A DNA stretch of 64,000 nt from Rehmannia glutinosa (Eukaryota > Streptophyta > Magnoliopsida > Lamiales > Orobanchaceae). Positions 46,897 through 58,679 of the stretch are shown here, one piece after another (positions within the stretch are counted from its first letter, which is position 1; every line of letters starts with the position of its first letter). The notes under the pieces are model-generated. The model was not told the origin of the DNA, searched no databases, and worked only from the letters and a program-made list of their open reading frames with translations. Location: assembly GCA_016081115.2 (NCBI GenBank), contig CM071934.1, positions 55,785,267-55,849,266 of the forward strand, written 5' to 3'. The translations under genes and the position numbers were made by a program.

Positions 46897-48468
46897 TGTA
46901 GGTCCCAAGGGGTGATAAGTAAAGTCTAGAAGGGGGGGTTGAATAGACTTTACCAACTTTTTATTTTTAGTCCTTTTAATAAATTCATAGTAGACTCGCG
47001 TCAGCTAAGTCTTTGGTGGACAGCTAAGACTTACACAGCAGAGTTAGCCACTCAACAGACTCGACTGAGTTGTTGATAGTATAATTGAGTTGATTCAGTT
47101 AACACTTTAAAAATATAGTTCACTTGGTTTTTAACAGCCGAAGACTTTCACCATTAGTTTTGAATATATTTTTCAACACTTGTTTAAGCTTAGTTATTAT
47201 CAGTAGACTTAGCAATTTAACAAACAGCAATAATAATAAGCGAGAAAGTAAGTATGCTAAATGTAAAAAGACACAAGCAATTTATAGTGGTTCGAGGATA
47301 GGGTAATTCCTCTAATCCACTCTTCTCCAGCCCCTAGACGAATCCACTAGTGTAACTTTGACTTTGTCACAAAATGGTTACAGTTTGAGATAGCTTTGAT
47401 CACACAACTAGCTTCTCCTAGGACTCAGCTTCTTCACAAGACGGATGCCCTGCTACTTCAGCTCCTTTAAACTTTTGGATTTGTTCACACAGCCCTCCAA
47501 CAAGTTCAAAGCCTTCTGGTTCGATCTGGAACCTCACTACACCTCTTTCAACCTTGGAGAGTAGACCTCTTGTTCTTGAAACAAGTTTTCCTCTTCAACA
47601 AATGAAGTTGTCTTTCCTTGAATGTGTTGGATCAATTTCCTTCGAGATTAGGCATGAGGATATGATTTGAATGCTTGAAATATATTGCTTTGATTTGCTT
47701 GATTTCTCTTATGTGTCTCAGATTGCATAAGTGTCTTCTCTCTAAGAATTCCTCAGCCTTTTATAGTGGTGGTTTGAAAATGTATCCGTTGAAGAGATAG
47801 ATGCATTTTCATACTCTACTTTTAGGTCGTTGTCTTGTCTTGTCGTGCAGCTTTGATGTAGATTGTACCTTGAATTTAATGCTCTGCAGGCTTTCCTTAA
47901 ACTCTGCAGGATTTCAGGTACATCCCATTGTGTCTGATGTGAGGTGGTTAAGGTGGCTTCCTCATGGAAGTCATGGGTTTCCGCTTAACCGGTCAATCCG
48001 CTCTACTTGAATAAGCCCGTGCTCCTCCAATGAGGGAGTTGGCTCCTTGCTTTTTGCACTTTTTCAGCAAAACAGCTTTAAGGTAGGCAGTCTAACACAT
48101 GCCTAGTTCCAGCAAACACTTGACTTTTCTTGACAACAGATCTCTTCAGCTTTCGTTGATCCTTTCTGTTGCATAACCCTTTTGACAGTTAACTCCAATG
48201 ATTTTGGAATGACTTTGTTGTCAGTCACCTGACTGAGATAGATTTTCTGTCACTTGAATGATAATAAACTTTACTTCACTCAGCTGCTATACAGCTGTGT
48301 CTTCTCTTCAATCTTCAGTCGAGTCTTGCAATCTTTAACTTGGCTGCTTCCACTTAGCTTACATAGTCTTATCTATTACAAGTTGATTTACAGTTGAATT
48401 GGGATGTCAAATTCCTAATCTAAGGTTTACATGGTATCATCAAAATCTATTACAGAAATTTCCCAACA
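46897..48468 (-). repeat. 5' LTR of element E
   Basis: On the minus strand it runs TGTTGGGAAATTTC (48468) to GGGACCTACA (46897), 1572 bp. TATAAAAGG is at 47765-47757 and a G7 (C7 on minus) tract near 46935. The primer site, tggtatcaaagtgg on the minus strand, follows at 46894-46881. It is normal in CAG/CTG content. Confidence 0.88.
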
Positions 48469-49896
48469 TCAGTTAAGTCTAGTATGATGGTTTGAATAGA
48501 TTTAACCAATTTTTTAATTTAAACCAAATTCAGAGTTTGTCAAGAAAACAACTAAGTCTCTTGAGAGACAGTTGGGTCAAACTTTAGCAGAAGAGTTAAC
48601 CACTCAACAAACTCGAGTGAGCTATTGATAGAGTAACTCAGCTGAGTGAAGTTAGTTTTTTAAAAAATTAATTTTCTTGGTTTTTAACAATGGAAGTCTT
48701 AACACCCTTTTTAAGATTAGTTATCGACACTTGTTTTAATTTTAGTTATTATCAGTTGGATAGCAAATAAGCACAAGTATATAAATAAATATGCTGAAAA
48801 TAAATGACACAAGTAATTCATAGTGGTTCGAGGATGGGATAATTCCTCTATTCTACTCTTCTCGTACTCCAAGAGGAATATACTAATGCAACTTTGACTT
48901 TGTTACAAGAGTATAAATGCAGTCCGAGTACACCTTGATCACGCAGCTGGCTTCACTCCTAGGACTCAACTCTTCGTAAGGCAATTGCCTCACTACTTTA
49001 GCTCTTCAAATCATTCGAATTTGATCACGTAGCCCTCCATCGGATTTGAACCAGGTTCTAACTTGAACCTCACTGGACTTTCTTCACTTCGTGGATGTGC
49101 AACTTCTTATTCTTTTAAAACAGTTTTCCTCTTCAACTTTGAAGTATGGCTTCTTTCCTTCACTGGGTTGTGTTAGATAAACTTACTTCGAGTTTCATGC
49201 TTGAGAATATGATAATTTTTGCTTTGAGAGAGTATTGCAGATGCTTGCTTTAATACTCGTATTTCTCTTGTGTGTCATACTTCTCTCTGAATATTCCTCA
49301 GTCTTTTATAGTGAGAGTTTGAAATTTGTCCGTTGAAGAGATAGGCAAATTCAAACTTCACTTCTTCTTTGTTGGCTTATCTTGTTTCGTAGCTTTTGAT
49401 GTTGACCCAACCTTTGTATTAACTACTAGCAGGTGCCTGAAATGCACCAGAGTTATGTAGGCGTTCTATTGGTTCATGCTACTTGCACTCTTTCAGCAAG
49501 ACAACTTTTTAAGGTTACAGGTCTGTCTCTTACCAAATTGGGTAAGTCTTGACTTTTCTTTACAATGGACTTTTTTAGCTTTCTCTAAGTCCTTCAGCTG
49601 CTTTACCCCTTAAGTTGAGTCTTCTCCTTGATTCTTGGATGACTCTGTTGTAACTCTATTGAAAGACACAACTACTTTACTTAACTGAAGATCTTCTTTG
49701 CCACTCAGCTGCGACAGAGCTGAATCTTCTCTGCACTTCTTTAGCAAGTCTTCTGCATCCTCAACTTGGCTGGTCGATAACTCAACTTATATTCTAACTA
49801 TTACAAAGTTGAAATACATACAGAAAATGGGGTACCGGCTTTCTAATCTAAGTTTTCTAAGCATCATCTAAATCTATACAAATAAATTTCCTAACA
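48469..49896 (-). repeat. Second, older LTR (F) in same orientation, abutting E
   Basis: Minus-strand LTR from TGTTAGGAAATTTATTTG (49896) to about aagtctagtatgatgg, lacking roughly the last 25 bases present in other LTRs. TATAAAAGA is at 49310-49302. It aligns with the E LTR but is distinctly diverged. No primer site or gag follows, because E's LTR starts immediately. It may be a solo or 3' LTR into whose end E inserted. Confidence 0.75.
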
Positions 49897-50980
49897 TTTA
49901 ATGATAATTGTAATACAATAAACATGGGACAATCTAAAAACTAATTGAGCTAAAATTTCATAATTATTCTAAAGAGTCTTTCGATAAAACTTAAAGAAAG
50001 TCTTTTTATAATCGTCTTCCTTCTGATGAAATACTTGACGTTAGACATACCTAATATATTTCAACATTGCCTTTAGAATCTCTAGACTCTTAATCATTTA
50101 AAACCAATTAGATCCATTCTTATAGATAATTTGACGAGATCTTAAAATGTCATTATCATTCATAAATTTCATCTATTGAAATGACAACATGTTTCGAGGT
50201 TCTTGAGTTTGACGTTTTTGAATAACTCATATATTCTAGAAAGGCAATCGTTGAACATTATTTTGACAATCTAAATTTTCATCTTGAACATTATTTTTAA
50301 CTTTATCTCCCACTCAAACTTAACTTCCTCAAAAACTTTACATCCCATTACAAAATATCATCTAGAGTACCTAACAAAGCAATAACTTACAACTCATGAG
50401 TCCAATTTCTTTAATAGGTCTAAGGACCTTACCTTGTAGTTATTGTACTGCCTCAAATATGTGATTGTCTAATATTATAATATTGCATACCTAAAGTTCA
50501 TAAGGAGTTTTAGTTTGCTACCACTCAGTTTATAACTCATAAATAATGAATGTTATAGTCTTAAATATTTCTTTCAAAACTTCCGATAAAGAAAAATGAC
50601 TAATCATATTTCTTACCATACACGTTATTTTGTTTCATAGATCTTGTACTTTATACTAACATGCAGATTTTCATTGCATGAGGCAATTGTTCTATATAGG
50701 TTAACGTGAATGATAATGAATACAGAAAGAGACAAAATTTTCTATTACCAAGCGAACACGAATAACCAAATTTATTCAAAATAGGAATAGGATTTAAATC
50801 ATACTACAATGATATTGTATGTTTCTTCCATATTCAAAATAACTAGTAATTAATGACAACTTAAGTCTGCATAGTCTCACTGATAACTATTTTTCAATAG
50901 CCCTACAAAGATGTATTTTTCAGCATCACTTGGTTATTGGCTCCACATACAATATTGCATTTATATACATTATGTGAGAA
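49897..50980 (-). other. AT-rich decayed stretch, possible Copia remnant
   Basis: About 1.1 kb, very AT-rich, no open frame of note. On the minus strand scattered pieces recall the linker between integrase and reverse transcriptase of Copia elements (a short Glu/Pro/Arg run near 50220-50170, a PYELW-like stretch near 50545-50520), but each is too degraded to be sure. The left boundary is LTR F, the right boundary the 5' LTR of B. Confidence 0.3.
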
Positions 50981-52530
50981 TGTTAGGAATTTTATTGTTT
51001 AGATTTTGATGAATGCCATGTAAAACTTAGAATAGAAAGTTGGCACCCCAATTCTTGTTGTAAAATGCATTGTAATGAATAGAGCTGGCCAAAGCCGAGT
51101 CAAGACAATACGCCCTAACATGCAAGAAGACAAATCAAGATCGGAAGGAAGACTCTGTGAGACAGTGAGTATGGCAAAGAAGAGTAGACGGAACTCTATC
51201 AAGAAGCGGTTGAGATGCGGTGAGTGGAGCATCGGTCAAGTCAACTCAAGAAAAGCCAAGTCTCAAGTTGAAGACCGACAAGAGTCATCCATGATTGGAA
51301 GTGACTCTAAGTCACCTGGGGAAAGCAAGGAAATGCGGTCAAGTCGAGATAATCGTAAAAAGAACCGTTGCCGTAAATCAAGAGATTTACTTAAACAAGT
51401 AATATCTCCATACCACCTTTCTTGGAGTGCTCACCCCGGCGCGTGCAAAAGGAATGAACCAATGGGAAGCACTACACCGTGTCGAACTCGAAAAGGTGAA
51501 ACAACAATTCATACGAGGAAACAAAGAATTCCAAGAACTCGCAAGCCAACGAACGACGCAAAGTGACTTTCAAAAATAAGCCTATCTCTTCAACGGGAAA
51601 ATTTTTGAAAGTTCACTATAAAAGGCCGAGGAGTTTGTTTGAGAGAAGGAGATGAATGAATGACACACACGTGAGATATACAAGCACATTAGAAAAATCA
51701 AACAATCTCAATCCTCAAGCCTACATTACGAAGTACATCAATCCAACACTCACCGTGAAGGAAAGAGAACTTCAATCGGTTGAAGAGGAAAATATCGAAA
51801 ACAAGGGGTCTACATTCCAGAAGGATTGTAGAAAGGTTCTAGGTTGAACCAAGTCTTAAGCTTTTGGAGGGCTTCGTGATCAAATCCAAAGAGCTTGAGC
51901 AAGTGAGATGTAGTAGCAAGCGCAAATGCCCCGTGAAGAAGGAGTCGTCACGAGAAGCCGGTGAGTGATCAAGGCGTCTCCGTGACCGAGTCCCAAAGGA
52001 TCAAGTCGGCCAGTTGTGATCAAGACTTGTATCCGGACTTACCACTTTGTAAACCGATCATTACTTAGTGGATTCCTCCGGAGTTGGAGAAGAGAGGAGT
52101 AGAAGAATTACCCCATCTTCGAACCTCTATAAAAACTTTATGTGTCATTTACATTTCAAAGATTTAAATTCTCGCTCTTTTAATCGCTTATATCTCACGA
52201 TAAATTTGCTATCCATTTGATAATTTACAAGTACTAAATCAAGCTCTAATATCTTGCTTAATCAAACTTAAACTTAAGGGTGTTAAGTCTTCCGCTGAAA
52301 ATAAAACCACTTGGTGAGTTAAATTGTAGCCAACAATTTGAGTTACTCCATCAACAAACTTCACCGAGTCTGTTGAGAGATTAACTCTTACCGAGTGACT
52401 AATTCGACTTGTCCATCAAGGACACAAATTGTGTAAATTAACTCGTAGATTTAAAAGGACTAAATCGTAAATTTGGTAAGGTTTATTCAACCCCCTTCTA
52501 AACCTTACACTTACACCCTTGGGATCTACA
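50981..52530 (+). repeat. 5' LTR of element B
   Basis: TGTTAGG to GGGATCTACA, 1550 bp. TATAAAAGG is at 51617-51625; a C5 tract is near 52491. Confidence 0.9.
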
Positions 52531-52532
52531 AG

Positions 52533-52544
52533 TGGTATCGGAGC
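52533..52544 (+). promoter_or_regulatory. Primer-binding site (initiator tRNA-Met), element B
   Basis: TGGTATCGGAGC differs from TGGTATCAGAGC by one base, CAG read as CGG. Confidence 0.85.
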
Positions 52545-52655
52545 GGTTGGTTCATTGAACCCTCCGCACCGGTTCTTGAACTAGATCTCCAAACTTTTCA
52601 AAGTCTCGCTTTAGTACTTAAACTTTCAAAACTCTTTTTATTAAAAGTCATTATC

Positions 52656-54960
52656 ATGGAAGCAAATTTGACACGCATCCCTATGTTCACTATTGAAGAA
52701 TTTGATGATTGGAAAATTCGTATGCGTGCTCATCTATCAAAGATTACATGATGAGATGTGGATAGTAATAGAAGATGGGCCTCTACAAATATTAAAGTGA
52801 ACACAATTGCACGAAGAGTTGCGGTGAAGGAGAAGAAGATGTTGCTCCTAGACCAGTCATGGTTGAAAACCAAGAACTCGAGTGGACAAATGATGACAAA
52901 AGATACAACCTGGATAATGTAGCCAAGGACATCCTCTACAAAACCTTGGACAAAGCCATGTTCAACAAAGTCAAATCATGCAAAACGGCTAAAGAAATCG
53001 GACAAGTGACATTGATTTGTGAAGGCTCGAGCAAATCAAAGAAAACAAATTATCGGTGGTCGTATTTAAGTTTGAAAATTTCAAGATGATCTCGGGAGAG
53101 AATGCGGATCAACTAGACGCTCGGTTTACGTAAATCACAAATGAGTTGTCTACACTTGGAAAGGAATATACACAGAAGAAAATGTGTATGAAGATCCTAA
53201 AAAGTCTTCCAAATGAATGGGAAATGAAGGTCATGGCAATGAGACATTCCATGGACCTATCAAAGACATCCAACCATGAACTATTCTCGGACCTCAAAGC
53301 CTATGAGTTTGAGCTGAGAAGAAAAGACCAGGAAGAGACAAACAGTACCCAAAACAATGCTCTAATTGTCAAAGATGGGAAGAGAGCCGAGGTCAAAGAG
53401 GCAATTGACCCGGAAGAAATAGCCCGATGGTTAAAAGGTTCAACAAGTTCTTCAATAAGAATTACAAAAGGGAAAGGGTGAATCTTCCAAGACACTCACT
53501 CCCTCCAAATCAAGGGAAGACAGGCCAACCAAGAGAACAGATCATCAAAAAGTTGAATATCAAAGGGTGACAACTCAAGAATAGAAAGAGCTGATCAAAA
53601 AAGTGAATATCTATGTTGGAACTCAGACAACCAGGTCACTATGCCATTGATCGCTCATATCCTCGTAGTCAACAAGACAGAGATGAAGAAAAAGAAAGAT
53701 CTTCAGAGAGAGAAGACAAGAAAGAAAAAGGCAATGATGGTGCAGAGATCACTGAACACCAAGTCAAGGGAGACAAATGATTCAGAGAGCGATGAAGGCG
53801 ACTACTCAAGTGACTCGAAGAAGAAGCCCTGATCGCTTAATGGCCAAAGAACAAGATCAAGAAGATGAGGTACAATCTAATTCAACAAGCTCAGACACTA
53901 GTGATAGTGACTGTGACACACACACTTCATCACCTACTGATCTTTATGATTCATTAGGCAAAATGATGAAAGATTTTGAGCACATTAAATCCTCACACAC
54001 ACTATTGAATGAGGAAAACAGCCTACTTAAAAGTCAAACTCAAAGCCGACTAAGGAGCCGAGTACTCTAAGTCAAATAGCCGTTGAAAATGAAAGTTTAA
54101 AGGCTGAAAATGCTAAATTAGTAGCGAGAAATTGCTTGCTATAGAAAAGAGGAGAATGACCTCAAAATGTTATTGCCTCATTCACTAAGGCATCTAAATC
54201 ATTGGATGATCTTATTATGAGTCAAAGATAATGTGGAGACAAGACAAAGCTTAGGATTTAATTCCTTTGTGCCATGTCAAACCTCAAGAGTAATTTTGGA
54301 AAAAGGATCTTCAAGTCATGAAGAGTCTGAAAAATCCAAAACTCTAAATATTGCACACACTTTCACTCCAAAGCACAATACTAAGCAAACTGGCCTTGGT
54401 TACAAAGGAAAAGGAAAACAGCCTGATTGAGTATGCTTTGAAAGGACAGTGAGAAGAGATTCAAATAGAGTCCATCAAAGAAACTCCTAACAGAAAATAC
54501 TCTGTAAAAAGGAAGCAGAGCTACCAAAAATCCCAGAAAATCCATAAAATGAATACATATGATGGGAATGGTAGAAAATATCCAAGCCAAGCTGATTGGA
54601 ATAATGTGAACTATCAAAGATAGACTTATGGAATATAAGCCCAAATGGCAAAGGCCTAGAACTCAAGAAAGGCCATTCCAAAAGTATAAGAGCTTTCATC
54701 AAAGACACATATGCACTAGGCACTACACTCAAAAACACCAAAATTACCCAAGAAAGGCAATTGCTAAAACACATATGCAGGCATACGACAAAAGAGACAC
54801 AGCTGTATGAACCTAGAATCCCCAAGCAATTTGCCAGGATTAATTATGATTATGGCACGATAGATGGCAACCCCTTAGAGTCAAATCATTTGGCTATAGG
54901 TTGGTTGGATCATCTTAAAATTCTAACCCCTCAGACCTGCACAAGTATGGGTACCTAAAA
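52656..54960 (+). pseudogene. gag: gag region of element B, frame-broken
   Basis: ATG at 52656 begins MEANLTRIPMFTIEEFDDWK. Recognisable parts: the WTND..YNLDNVAKDILYK segment (52859-52980); the UBN2 core with MSTLGKEYTQKKMCMKIL (53146-53480, a 111-codon open stretch); a zinc knuckle near 53612-53655 with its second cysteine lost where CTGCAG is expected; the SDSECDTHTSSPTDLYDS acidic linker; a coiled coil (53940-54070 and 54090-54200); and a basic GLGYKGKGKQP tail (54395-54430) on to about 54960. The layout equals E's gag. Confidence 0.82.
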
Positions 54961-57900
54961 CTTAATTTCCTTGATTGCAGGTTCAAGGAACAGTTGAGTG
55001 CCAAGGAACCTGGTACATGGATAGCGGCTGCCCGGACATATGATAGGAAATAAGAGAAATCTGTCAAAATTCAAGGAAGTCAAAGGAGCCAAAGTCATAT
55101 TTGGAGGAAATGAAGCTCTGGTGAAATAAGAGGCATTGTATCCATCAAGAAGAATGGATTAGAAATCACAGATGTTGCATATGTTGAAGGACTCAACTTC
55201 AACTTACGAGTATCGATCAGCTCTGTGACAAGGGCTACAATGTTGGATTCAACATGGGTGTATGCCAAATCAAGGATATTGAATCAAATGAAGTTGTGTT
55301 GCAAGGAAGTAGACGAAGAATATGTATGTAGTGGATTGGTCAACTACAACACCCAAAGACTCTGTCTACTAGCAAAGAGCACACAGTGAATCAAGTTGGC
55401 TGTGGCACAAAAAGCTGAGTCACCTGAATTTCAAAACAATTAACAAGCTAGCAAGAAGTCATCTTGTAGAAGGACTTCCAGACTCGTATACAAGAAGGAG
55501 AGTATATGTGATGCATGTCGAAGGAAAACAAATCAAGTCGTCGTTCAAAGAAAAGACATGCCCATCCTCAACAAGAATATTGCATCTGCTTCATATGGAT
55601 CTATTTGGCCCAGTGGAACCAAATGCCAAAGATAAGTGGAAAGAAATACACCTTGGTGGTAGTAGATGACTACTCAAGATATACATGGACAATATTCATG
55701 TGCAAGAAGAAAGAAACTCTACAAAAACTACCACAGTGATGAAGAGGATTCAAAATGAGAAGAGTCAAACCATTATCAAAATTAGATCGAGATAGAGGAA
55801 CTCGAGTTTGTCAATGGAATAATAACTCAATCTTGTATTGAGAATGGTATTGGTCATGAACTATCACAGCAAGGACTCCACAAACAGAATGGAGTTGCGA
55901 GAAAGAAGGAACAGAACCCTCAAAGAAGCAAAAAGAAGACCATGTTAGCTGAAGCAGGGTTACAAAAGATTTTGGGGTCAAGCAATCAACACAACTTGCT
56001 ACACCCAAAACAGATGTATGATAAATAGACAACTAACAAAAACTCCCTATGAGATATGGATGGAAGAAAACCAAGTGTTGCATATTTGAATATTTGATGT
56101 AAATGCTTCATTCACAACAATGGCAAAAACAACCTAAAGGCTTTTGATGCTAAAGTCGATGAAGGTATCTTCTTAGGATACTCACCGAAAGCAAAGCCTA
56201 CAGAATACTCAACAAAAGAACTATGGTTACAGAGAGAATCCATTCATGTAGTATTCGATGAGCCAAATGTAAATGGAGAAGACATTGAAGAGTCAAAATG
56301 ATAAGTCAATCATCCAACCATACGAAGAGTCCCTATCTTTGCCGGCCGAGTTATCAATTCGAAAGAAGATGAGATAGTCGAATCTCAAAAACAAATGAAA
56401 ATTTGCAGCTAAGTGTTAACGAGAGAGAGCCGACCACACCAACACAAATGCTACAAGTCGAGTCGAATCAATCTAACTTACTCCAACGATGTAAGATGGC
56501 CGAGAGACCATCCACCGTAACTTGTCATTGGAGATATGAGAGAAGGTGTCAAAACAAGATCCGAACTCAACAAGAAGCTATGTTCACATGCTTCATTTCG
56601 CAAATAGAGCCAAAAGATGTGTCACAAGCATTGGATGACACACATTGGATTCAAGCTATGCAAGAAGAGTCAATCGATTTGAAAGAAATAAAGTATGGGA
56701 ATTAGTGCAAAGACCCATACATCAAAATGTTATTGGAACCAAATGGGTATTCGAAATAAAATGAACGATGAAGGATTTGTGGTAAGAAACAAAGCAAGAT
56801 TGGTAGCCAAAGGATATTGCCAAGAAGAAGGGATAGATTTTGATGAAACATTTGCCCTGTAGCAAGATTGGAAGCTATAAGGATGTTTCTTGCCTATGCA
56901 CTCACAAGAATTTCATTGTATATCGATGGATGTAAAAAGTGCATTCCTAAATGGTTTATTGGAAGAAGAAGTATATGTTGAACAACCTCCAGGATTTGAG
57001 CGAAAGATTCTTGGAGACAAGGTATACAAACTCAAGAAAGCCCCGTATGGATTGAAACACCCAGAGCATGGTATGACACCTGTCACAATTCCCCGATCAA
57101 AATGGATTCACAAAAGGAAAAGTGGATAGAACACTTTTCGTAATTCAAGACAAGAAGAGTATACTGCTTGTTCAAATATATGTGGATGACATCATTTTTG
57201 GATCCACTAACAAAGAGTCATGTGAAAAATTCTCAAACCTCATGCAAAGTAAATTTGAAATGAGCATGATGGGAGAGTCGACATTCTTCCTTGACTCCAA
57301 GTAAAACAAATTGAAGGATGGAACCTTCATAAGTCAAACAAAATATACTAGAGATTTAATGAAGAAGTTTGGTATGGAAGAGAAGTCTTCTCAGAAAAAT
57401 ACCAATGAACACATCACCAAAATGGACATGGATGCAGGATGGCAAGCACGTAGATCAAACAAGATACTGAGCACTTATCGGATCATTGCTCTATCTCACA
57501 AAGAAGCGGCCGGACATCACCTTTGGCCGTAGGTGTATGTGCAAGATTTCAATCTGCTCCAAAAGAGAGCCATATGACAAAGAAGCCTAAAAGAATCGAG
57601 ATACTTGAAAGGAAGCCAAGAAGTAGGCCTATGGTATCCAAAGGAAGGTGGATTCGGACTAATTGGCTATTCGATTCTCGACTATCTTTGGATGCGAGTG
57701 GAGCAGAAGAGAGCACTTCGTGCACATGTCAAATACTAGAAACAGACTAATTTCCTGGTTTAGCAAGAAGCAAAACTCAATAGCCACCTCTACAAATGAG
57801 GCGAATACATAGGCTGGGCAAACTGTTGTGCCCAAGTCCTATGGATGAGACAAAGAAATGAGAGACTATGAAGTTGAAGAAAAGAAATTCCAATCATGTG

Positions 57901-58121
57901 TGATAACACAAGTGCCATTGCAATCACTCAAAATCTTGTGTTGCACTCAAGAACAAAACATATTGATGTCGAGATATCATTTCATAAGAGATCATGTTGA
58001 AAAGAAGGACATTATCTTGGAATATATCTCAACCGATAAACAACTAGCCGACATCTTCACAAAACCATTATGTGAGTCAAGATTTGAAGAACTCAAGCAT
58101 GAGTTGGGGTTAATTGAGTGA
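54961..58121 (+). pseudogene. pol: pol region of element B (PR-IN-RT-RNase H), frame-broken
   Basis: Protease motif MDSGC is at about 55017-55031. The pre-integrase region spans about 55390-55530. The integrase core includes YTLVVVDDYSRYTWTIFM (55640-55700) and continues to about 55960; the integrase C-terminal region is at about 56050-56280. Reverse transcriptase runs 56560-57300, with KVWELV, MDVKSAFLNGLLEEEVYVEQ (56926-56990, open) and YVDD at 57179-57190. RNase H is at 57770-58121, ending EELKHELGLIE and a TGA. The stop at the end of pol is clean. The domains are near-complete but split by about fifteen frame changes. Confidence 0.88.
57179..57190 (+). other. RT catalytic YVDD motif, element B
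   Basis: Tyr-Val-Asp-Asp in QIYVDDIIFGSTN, inside an open 60-codon stretch (57122-57304). Confidence 0.93.
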
Positions 58122-58679
58122 AATGACACTCAGACGAATCAAAGAAGAGAATTAGAAAGAAAAAGAAGTGAAAAAGAGCTTAAAACAGAAATCACCAAGA
58201 ATCACCAGACGGAAAGACAATTACACCGAGTCACCGATAGGCGAGTCACTAAGAGAACCGCGAGGAGTAGAGTTAAATCGCCTAAGAAATAAGTCAAATA
58301 ACTTATGAGCAAAGTGACAAAAACGCAATCGTTTTGACTTAGCGGGAATGTTTTAAGGAACACGTCAAAGATAATGATGATGTGTACAGGACATAAAGTT
58401 GCACACTAAGCTTATGATTGGATATAAATGCTTTGCCGCATTAAATACGAGACGTGAAATGCTCAATAGGCGTGCGAAATCCAAGCCGTTGATTTCGATC
58501 ACAATTCAAAACCGTCCGCACGCCCTTTCATAAACCATATTTAAACCATTTTCGCCCGTTTCTCTCTCACTTCTAAAAACTGTTCATCTTTTTCTCTCAA
58601 AAGCAAAGGCAAACTACTCTCGAAACCCTATCAACATTCAAATCAATTTCTGAGATTTTTCTTGATATAATCCTGAGAA
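58122..58679 (+). promoter_or_regulatory. Spacer between pol and third ORF of B, with internal TATA-like box
   Basis: TATAAATG at 58423-58430 lies 257 bp before the ATG at 58680, within ttatgattggatataaat shared with A and C. A CT-rich segment (58559-58570) and AAACCCTATCAAC leader follow. It is a possible separate promoter for the third ORF. Confidence 0.5.

Larger units (their letters stand above)
28172..48468 (-). mobile_element. Older Copia/Sirevirus-like element E, split by element A and truncated
   Basis: Minus-strand element with its 5' LTR at 46897-48468, gag and protease-integrase at 46772-43222, and reverse transcriptase end plus RNase H at 29257-28307. Element A (29258-43221) lies between. 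Compared with A's own pol, about 1.0 kb of E (integrase end to mid-RT) is missing at the insertion point. E also lacks its third ORF and 3' LTR; it stops at 28172 against Gypsy gag. Its codons are far better preserved than those in A, B or C and it retains ordinary CAG/CTG content. Confidence 0.8.
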
